NCBI GenBank assembly: GCA_002270565.1
Contig: NQMI01000001.1
Coordinates: 765,710-829,709 of the forward strand
Direction of reading: 5' to 3'
Source: Stenocarpella maydis
Taxonomy: Eukaryota; Ascomycota; Sordariomycetes; Diaporthales; Diaporthaceae
DNA: 64,000 nt
In this document: one piece after another, positions 58,113 to 64,000 of the stretch
How positions within the stretch are numbered: position 1 is the first letter of the stretch
Layout of the letters: each line of letters starts with the position of its first letter
Notes under the pieces: generated by a model
What the model was told of the DNA's origin: nothing
Database searches by the model: none
The model's input: only the letters and a program-made list of their open reading frames with translations
Made by a program: the position numbers and the translations under genes

Positions 58113-59039
58113 CTCCACAAGTGACCCGCCCACACAAGTGACCCGCCCACACAAGTGACCCGCCCACCCTTCAACCACTTGTATGACAAAATGTAAGATA
58201 ATTTAACTATAACACCTTAAATCAATTAAAACTATTTAGAATCCTCTTCTTTAGAGGCAGATATAACTTTCTGATATGTACGAGCATTATGGCCTGGCTC
58301 GCTGTAGATGCTACATTGTTGCGCATGCGTTGCAGGCCTCCTCGTATAACTACTACTCTGACTTATTTCCGCTACTAACTGTTGCGTTGCATTAATTTGA
58401 GCCTTTAAATCTTTTGCCTGATTAATAGTAAGGGACCCTCCTTTCTATAGCTGCTTTTTTTTCATATGATGATGGCGGCTGAGGCGGTTATTTATATCTT
58501 GAAGTTTAGTAAGGTCTTAGCGCATAAGGGTCTGCTTATATACCATTATTGAGATGCCTTTATTTAGCTACTTAAGGCTTGTAATAATGGATGATAGTAA
58601 GCTATTCTAGTGTTATATAATGCGATTTTGAATATACTCTATTTATAACTTAGCCTTAATTAGGTTATTTAGTATCTTTGGGACTTAGGGAGGTAGTAGT
58701 TTGGTAGAAACTGGAGGTATTGGTATATAAAGCTTTATATCTAGCTGCGAAATCACATAATCCGGGTTATATGGTATTAGGCCTATTGCTTAAAAGCCTG
58801 CTTAGATGTTTAGTTTGGTTATTGCAGCATTGTATGCCTTATAAAAGGCTGGGAGGAAGTCCTCCTTTAAAATGTAGGTTATATGCGCCTGTATTAGACC
58901 TTTGATTTCTTTATTATACGCCCGTTTTAAAGGTTTAAGGCACCCAATATTAAGAGGCTGGAGCTTATATAATGAATGAGCAGGTATATAGAGTGTTATA
59001 ATATTCTATTCCTCTGAGAATTTGTGCTATAAAATAGCA

Positions 59040-59635
59040 TTCAGTTCAGTGTGTGTGTTTCGGCAGGGTCGCAGTATGGTGCTCTGAGGCGAATTGGGAC
59101 GATTGACAATGGTCTGGACAACTTTGTATTGAATTAAGTTGGGCTTCTATAAGCCCTCCTTATATACCCTCCGACATCGTCTCACCCGCGGGCACGCTGC
59201 GGTAGGCTCTGGTGCAAATTTGCAAATGCCGGAAAATTCGCCCTTCCAACACACCATCTTTGGTTCCAAGCAACTAGCCAACCATAGCCCTAGCAATGCC
59301 CAAATTAAGTACATAGAAACTTCAGAAATCAAGCTACTAATAACTAAGTAACATTAATTTGAAAGAAATAAGGTAATGCAGAGTTTGAATTAGGTGTAAA
59401 TTGACTAGGAAAATAATTGATTACGGCTACCAAACTCATCTTGCGTTCGCGCACGCACTGGCGTACTTAGCGAAATGTCGCCTGAACGTCGCAAGTCTAG
59501 GGTAACCCATCTGTAACTCCTTGCACAAGTCTGGGGTAACTTTTGCACCAAAGTCCTAGGGGAACTCCTTAGTAAGTACCACCCAAAGTCTAGGTAACTC
59601 CTTGCTGAGCGGTTCCGTTTAACAATTCCTTATAA
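59040..59635. mobile_element. Probable nested insert of unknown type
   Basis: About 600 bp of near-normal base composition that separates two parts of the pogo transposase frame. No stop-rich decay is visible, no known coding motif, and no clear terminal repeats. It contains an array of degenerate repeats at 59491-59604. Boundaries are approximate. Confidence 0.45.
59491..59604. repeat. Degenerate AAGTCTAGGGTAAC-type array
   Basis: Four irregular units built from (A)AGTCYRGGGTAAC and TAACTCCTTG words, spaced 25-40 bp. Confidence 0.7.
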
Positions 59636-60594
59636 TAGAGCTTGAAATCAACTGAATGGTGGCTCTTATGGCTGTTAAGGATAAGGAGGCGGTGGGTGCT
59701 CTTTATATAATGCTTTATATGGAAATTAAAGTGTTTTGCCTATTTTAAGCTTCTCTTATTTATTATTTAACTGTTTTATAAAAATGTGATTACTTAGTTG
59801 TGCGGTAGGGGGCTATTTGCAGTCTAGGAGTTAAGATGGACCTTTCTAGCAAAGATGATATGAGGGCGGGATTAAATAGCTAGTATGATGTAATGCCCTG
59901 GATTACTATAACTTATTCCTGGTTTCCTTGTTATATGGCTTTTGGCTTCCTATATTGATTAGAGGTTATAATGATGGTTTCTGTAGAGATTTAGCCTATT
60001 ATGAAGCCTATTTTATTAAAGTTATAGATATATTATTATAGATCCTATATCACATTATATTTCAGTAAAAATTATATATAATATATATCTGGATCCTTAT
60101 AGAGGACTCTTTAGTTGTTAATTTTTTAATTAAAATGCATTTAGAGCTTGGGTTATTATTATATAAGGTTTGCAGCCTAGTTGGTTCTAATATATAGCGT
60201 ATTATGTTTACGAAGGAGTTAATTAGCTATTTCTTAAATATTACTAAGGTAAGGCGGAAATGATTGTAAATCTAGATTGATTATATATTATATAATGCTC
60301 TCCTCTTCATATGATGTTAATTTTTAGGAAGGTGGATGGGTATTGCATTTATACTAAGTGCTATATTATCAGTCTTAGAGTATCAAATAAGGGACTTTAT
60401 AGATCCATGCAGCCTTTTATATGCTTAATTTTAGGTCTAATTAAAGCACATTTAGCGCTAGAATAATATTGCTTTCAAATGATTATTATAGTATTGTTTG
60501 TAGCGGAGAAAATTAAGAAAGAAGATAGGTCGTATGGAAATGATGGAAGGTGGCCGGGTTACTTGTGTGGCCGGGTCACTTGTGGAATACGTTA

Positions 60595-60890
60595 TTCTTT
60601 AAAACTTTTTATGGTTTATTTTCTTAAATATATTATTAAATTTAAAGTTTATATTCCTTAGATCTTTACTTTAGTTAATCAAAGTTTTATAACGTTTTAA
60701 AATGATAATTAATATCTTAAATTTAATTAGTAAAATATATTTATTTATTATATTATAATTTTGGGTTTTAATATCACATTTATTTTAATTTATATTTGAT
60801 TATTGAATTTAATATATATATATATATATTATTATTTCTAATGATTATAAAATTAACTTTATTTATTTATTTTAAGTATAGATATAGAAT
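60595..60890 (+). repeat. Diverged direct repeat, right copy
   Basis: Counterpart of 57731-58070; begins 8 bp after the right end of the pogo element. Confidence 0.6.
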
Positions 60891-63800
60891 TGCTGTATTT
60901 TAATAAAAAACATTCAATATTTAAATTTAATTTAATTAAACTAACTTAAATACTTAAAGAATTTATTCATAAATAATTATAATAAAAACATCTATATTAC
61001 TTAATATAAATAAATTATTATATGAAAGCTTTATAATAGTTTTATATTATTTAGTATAAATAATTTATAAGCCCTGAAATTATATTATAAATGTATTATA
61101 TATGAATTTTAATAATATTATTGTACTAATATAATTTGTAAATATCAAGACTTATTCCATTATAACTCTAAATATAAAATTATAGTTTATAACTCATTAT
61201 AAATGAAAACATTTAAGTAATAATTATGAAAAATATAAATTATAAATTAATTATTTTATATTTCTTGAGAATAAGCAGTATTTATTTTAATTAAAAATAT
61301 TTCAAAATATACTTTATTTAAGATCTATAAGAAATAAGTTCTTTATATTAATTATAATAAATTTAATATAAATATGTATTAAGTATAATAAAATAAAAGT
61401 TGTTTTCTTTATTATATATATCACAATCTAAAAGTATTATTTTGTCCAATATAAATTTAGTTTTGAAAAAAATTTAAAACCTGTTTTAAGTAATTATTAT
61501 TAAAAATATAAAAGTATTTTTCAAATATTTTTTATAAAACATTATAATAATTATTTTAAAGATAAAAATCTTTACTTAATGATACATATAATTAAAGTCT
61601 TCTTAAATAACCATATTAATAAATTAAAAGTAATGTATAGTAATATTTCAGAATTCTTTTTAAATAATTAATTTAAAACATTTTTATTGAATATTTTGTT
61701 AAAGTCTTTGATAAAATTATACTCGATTATTATTAATTCAATTAACCATGTTAATTTTATCCTTTTCAACTTTATAAATAAGGAATGAATTTTAATTTAC
61801 TCATAAGTAAAAGTTTAATTAATATAAAACGTTTTTTTATGAAATTATATTTAGTAGAATCATAAATTAAATATTCAATTATAAAATCAAAATCTAATAT
61901 TTGATTAAATTTACTAAAAGAACTTATTACAATTTATAAATCCAATAAATAATTTTTTCATTATTTCGAAGATGTTTTAACTAGTAATTAAAGATTTATA
62001 ATATGTTTTATTTAAAAATCATGATAAATTCCTTTATTAAAACAAGATTATATTTTTTGTTTATTAGAAACTTAAAACCACGTTTCTATTTAAAATTAAT
62101 TTTATATGTTTTAATTAATATAAAGATATTTACTTTAATTAATTAAAATATCTCTTAATAAAGCTTATAAAATATAGGTTATTAAACTATTTAACATATT
62201 AAGGGAAATGATTATTTAAATACTAAAGATACGTAAAACCAAAAAATATAATAAAAAACCAATATACTTTTAAAACAAATTTAATAATAATGGAAAATAT
62301 TCTTATTTTAATAAATAAATTTATGAAAATGTTTACAATACATTTAAGCTTATTATTTTCTTATTATTATTACTTATAAGTAAATTAAACTAAAAAACAT
62401 TTTAAGAAAATCTTACATGTCTTATTTTAATTAAACTATTTTAATAGAATAAATTACTTATAAAACCTATAAATTTAATATCTGAATTTATAAAATATAC
62501 AATTTATTTCTCTTAGAATTTTATTTTATTAATTTATCAATTAATTTTGGTAGTACCATAATAGAAACACTCAAATTTGGAAAGTAGCAATATTTTTAAA
62601 CTTTATAGTTATAATTAAAACCAATAATGATTATTTCTTCAAAATGAAAAGATTAAAATGATTTACAATAAATAATTTATGACATGTAATATATAATTTA
62701 CTTAGTTAATTATGTTTTAATTATGATCAATTAGAAGTTGATGTATTTTAAACTATATTTACATAACATTTCTATTCCTTTAAAATTATATATACATTAG
62801 AAATATTATTACTAAGCTACTAACTTATTAAATTTGAAAGTATCTTTTCTTTAAAATTATTAAATAATTATAATGAATTGATTATATAATGTAAGGCCTT
62901 TATAACTTCCTTAAATTAATGATATAAAATTATTATAGTTTTTAATAAATTATTAGTAAAATTTAGTATATCTTATATAACAAAATAAGTATACCTTTAA
63001 TTTAGAATTTAAATACTTTATCACGTGAAAAGATTAAGCTTTATACTCCCTATTTGGAAGTTGACTTATATTTATAAAGTAATATATAGACTATCGAATT
63101 TTACATAAAATATAGTTTACTTTAATTAAATTTATATAACTTAATAAATGAAAATAAACTGAAATCTTTAATATATAATAATCATATTTTCTTACTTTTA
63201 ATGAATATATAAACTGAATAAAACAAATAATAAAGTATATATGTATATTAATGATAATAAAGATTAAATATTTATTAAATAAGAAATAAATATTCTTATA
63301 TTAATAACATTATATTTCCAGGATTATAGATTATTAAAAATTATACCGTTTTATAGAAATAAACTATAAATCTAGCGAATATAAATTAAACTTTATCTAG
63401 ATCTTAAAAAAAAAACAAAAAAAAACCCCCCCGAACAAAAACCAAAGATAAAGTATTAATTTTCTTGAAATATTTCGAAATACTACCAACGTTAACGTTT
63501 ATAATATATGATCTAATTAATGGGGTATTCAAATTATCATTCAAGTATCAATATGATTTATAATACAATTAAGGTTTCTTAAAGATGTTTATATATAAAA
63601 AAGAGACATTAAATATATACATATGTAATTAACAAGCGTTATACGTTTAAGAAATTAAACGTATTTATAAACTATAGTCAAAAGTTTTATAATAACATAA
63701 TATATTAAGATTAACCGTTCTTACAATTATTAATATTGAATAATCATAATATAGACTACATAAATTTTATAAACCTATAATGAAAAGTCTAACATCATTC

Positions 63801-64000
63801 TTCATATAAATATGAAATATTATTAAATAAAAAGGAAAATAATTCTGTTTATTTATTTCTAATTTTAAATTAAATACTTGTGTATATTATATTATTTTAG
63901 AAAACTATCTTTTAATTTTTTTTAGTTTCTTAAAAAGAATATTATATTCAATTACATAAAAGCTTACTTTATTAATATAAGGTTATAAAAATAATGTTAT
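60891..64000. other. Extremely A+T-rich, gene-free block
   Basis: By eye about 85-90 % A+T to the window end, with no open frame of 60 codons or more and no recognisable coding motif. This fits RIP-ruined repeats in heterochromatin, a centromere flank or a subtelomere; no telomere repeat is visible. A short poly-A/poly-C tract interrupts it at about 63406-63432. Confidence 0.75.

Larger units (their letters stand above)
58252..59720 (-). pseudogene. Fot1/pogo transposase relic with CCHC end
   Basis: Reading the minus strand: RLLILNSHKSHHSVDF at about 59690-59640 is the DDE motif LLILDGHxSH with changes that all fit G-to-A. PAHSLYKLQPLNIGCLKPLKRAY (about 58985-58915) matches the HSSHLLQPLDVGCF-PLKRAY block of Fot1/pogo enzymes. 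Then come FLPAFYKAYNAAITKLNI and a basic C-terminus (HHHMKKKQL, KGGSLTINQAKDL). It ends in a zinc knuckle (58274-58315) whose second and last Cys are now Tyr (CSIYSEPGHNARTY). Several stops replace Gln codons. The N-terminal half, above about 59720, was not resolved. Inactive. Confidence 0.8.
58113..60587 (-). mobile_element. Fot1/pogo-type DNA transposon, RIP-decayed
   Basis: Flanked by TA at 58111-58112 and 60588-60589. The inverted repeats are about 37 bp with about four differences: the left starts CTCCACAAGTGACCCGCCC, the complement of the right starts TTCCACAAGTGACCCGGCC. Each repeat contains direct subrepeats of CACAAGTGACCC (three at the left, two at the right). The transposase lies on the minus strand. 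Length about 2475 bp, including a probable nested insert near 59.04-59.64 kb. It is less A+T-rich than its surroundings, so it probably entered after the flanks had already decayed. Confidence 0.82.

Noticed and set aside
1..64000. tRNA, rRNA or CRISPR features
   Set aside because: I looked for tRNA T-loop and anticodon-stem patterns, rRNA blocks and spaced repeats and found none that hold up.

Overview
The window is nuclear DNA of a filamentous ascomycete, most likely a Sordariomycete. Genes have few, short introns (51-136 nt, GTAAGT-like donors, CTGAC/CTAAC branch sites). Protein families are typical of Pezizomycotina: 2EXR, GH47 mannosidase, a membrane-anchored LysM protein, an HsbA-like secreted protein, Sec72 and a fungal zinc-cluster regulator. 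Transposons carry C-to-T decay that looks like repeat-induced point mutation (RIP). I cannot name the genus.

Layout. From 1 to 20.5 kb lie a secreted HsbA-like protein, a flavin monooxygenase, a tiny membrane protein, a putative nuclear protein, a GH47 alpha-1,2-mannosidase, two head-to-head 2EXR paralogues (the second frameshifted), a CCCH zinc-finger protein and a LysM membrane protein. From 20.5 to 25.4 kb I see no gene. From 25.4 to 31 kb there is a tandem set of three small cysteine-rich 'MC...' proteins of one family, each with its own leader. From 32.5 to 38 kb lie a MITE-like inverted repeat and a 3.0-kb Tc1/mariner-type transposon with TA-flanked inverted repeats and a transposase frame full of stops. 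From 40 to 45 kb are a small helical protein, Sec72 and a multi-spanning membrane protein. At 47.5-49.1 kb is the wreck of a FAD monooxygenase. From 50.6 to 53.6 kb is a five-exon zinc-cluster transcription factor. After 53.6 kb there are no host genes. A second MITE sits at 57.0-57.4 kb, and from about 57.4 kb to the end the DNA is extremely A+T-rich. This block holds a 2.5-kb Fot1/pogo-type transposon (58113-60587), itself apparently interrupted by a GC-richer insert and flanked by diverged direct repeats.

The genes do not form a recognisable pathway. The best candidates for something undescribed are the cysteine-rich trio, the divergent 2EXR pair with its internal motif duplication, and the layered mobile elements at the border of the A+T-rich block. 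Several gene models here (mannosidase last exon, first 2EXR exon, the tail of the third cysteine-rich protein, the zinc-cluster exons) come from splice sites that keep conserved motifs in frame; transcript data would settle them.
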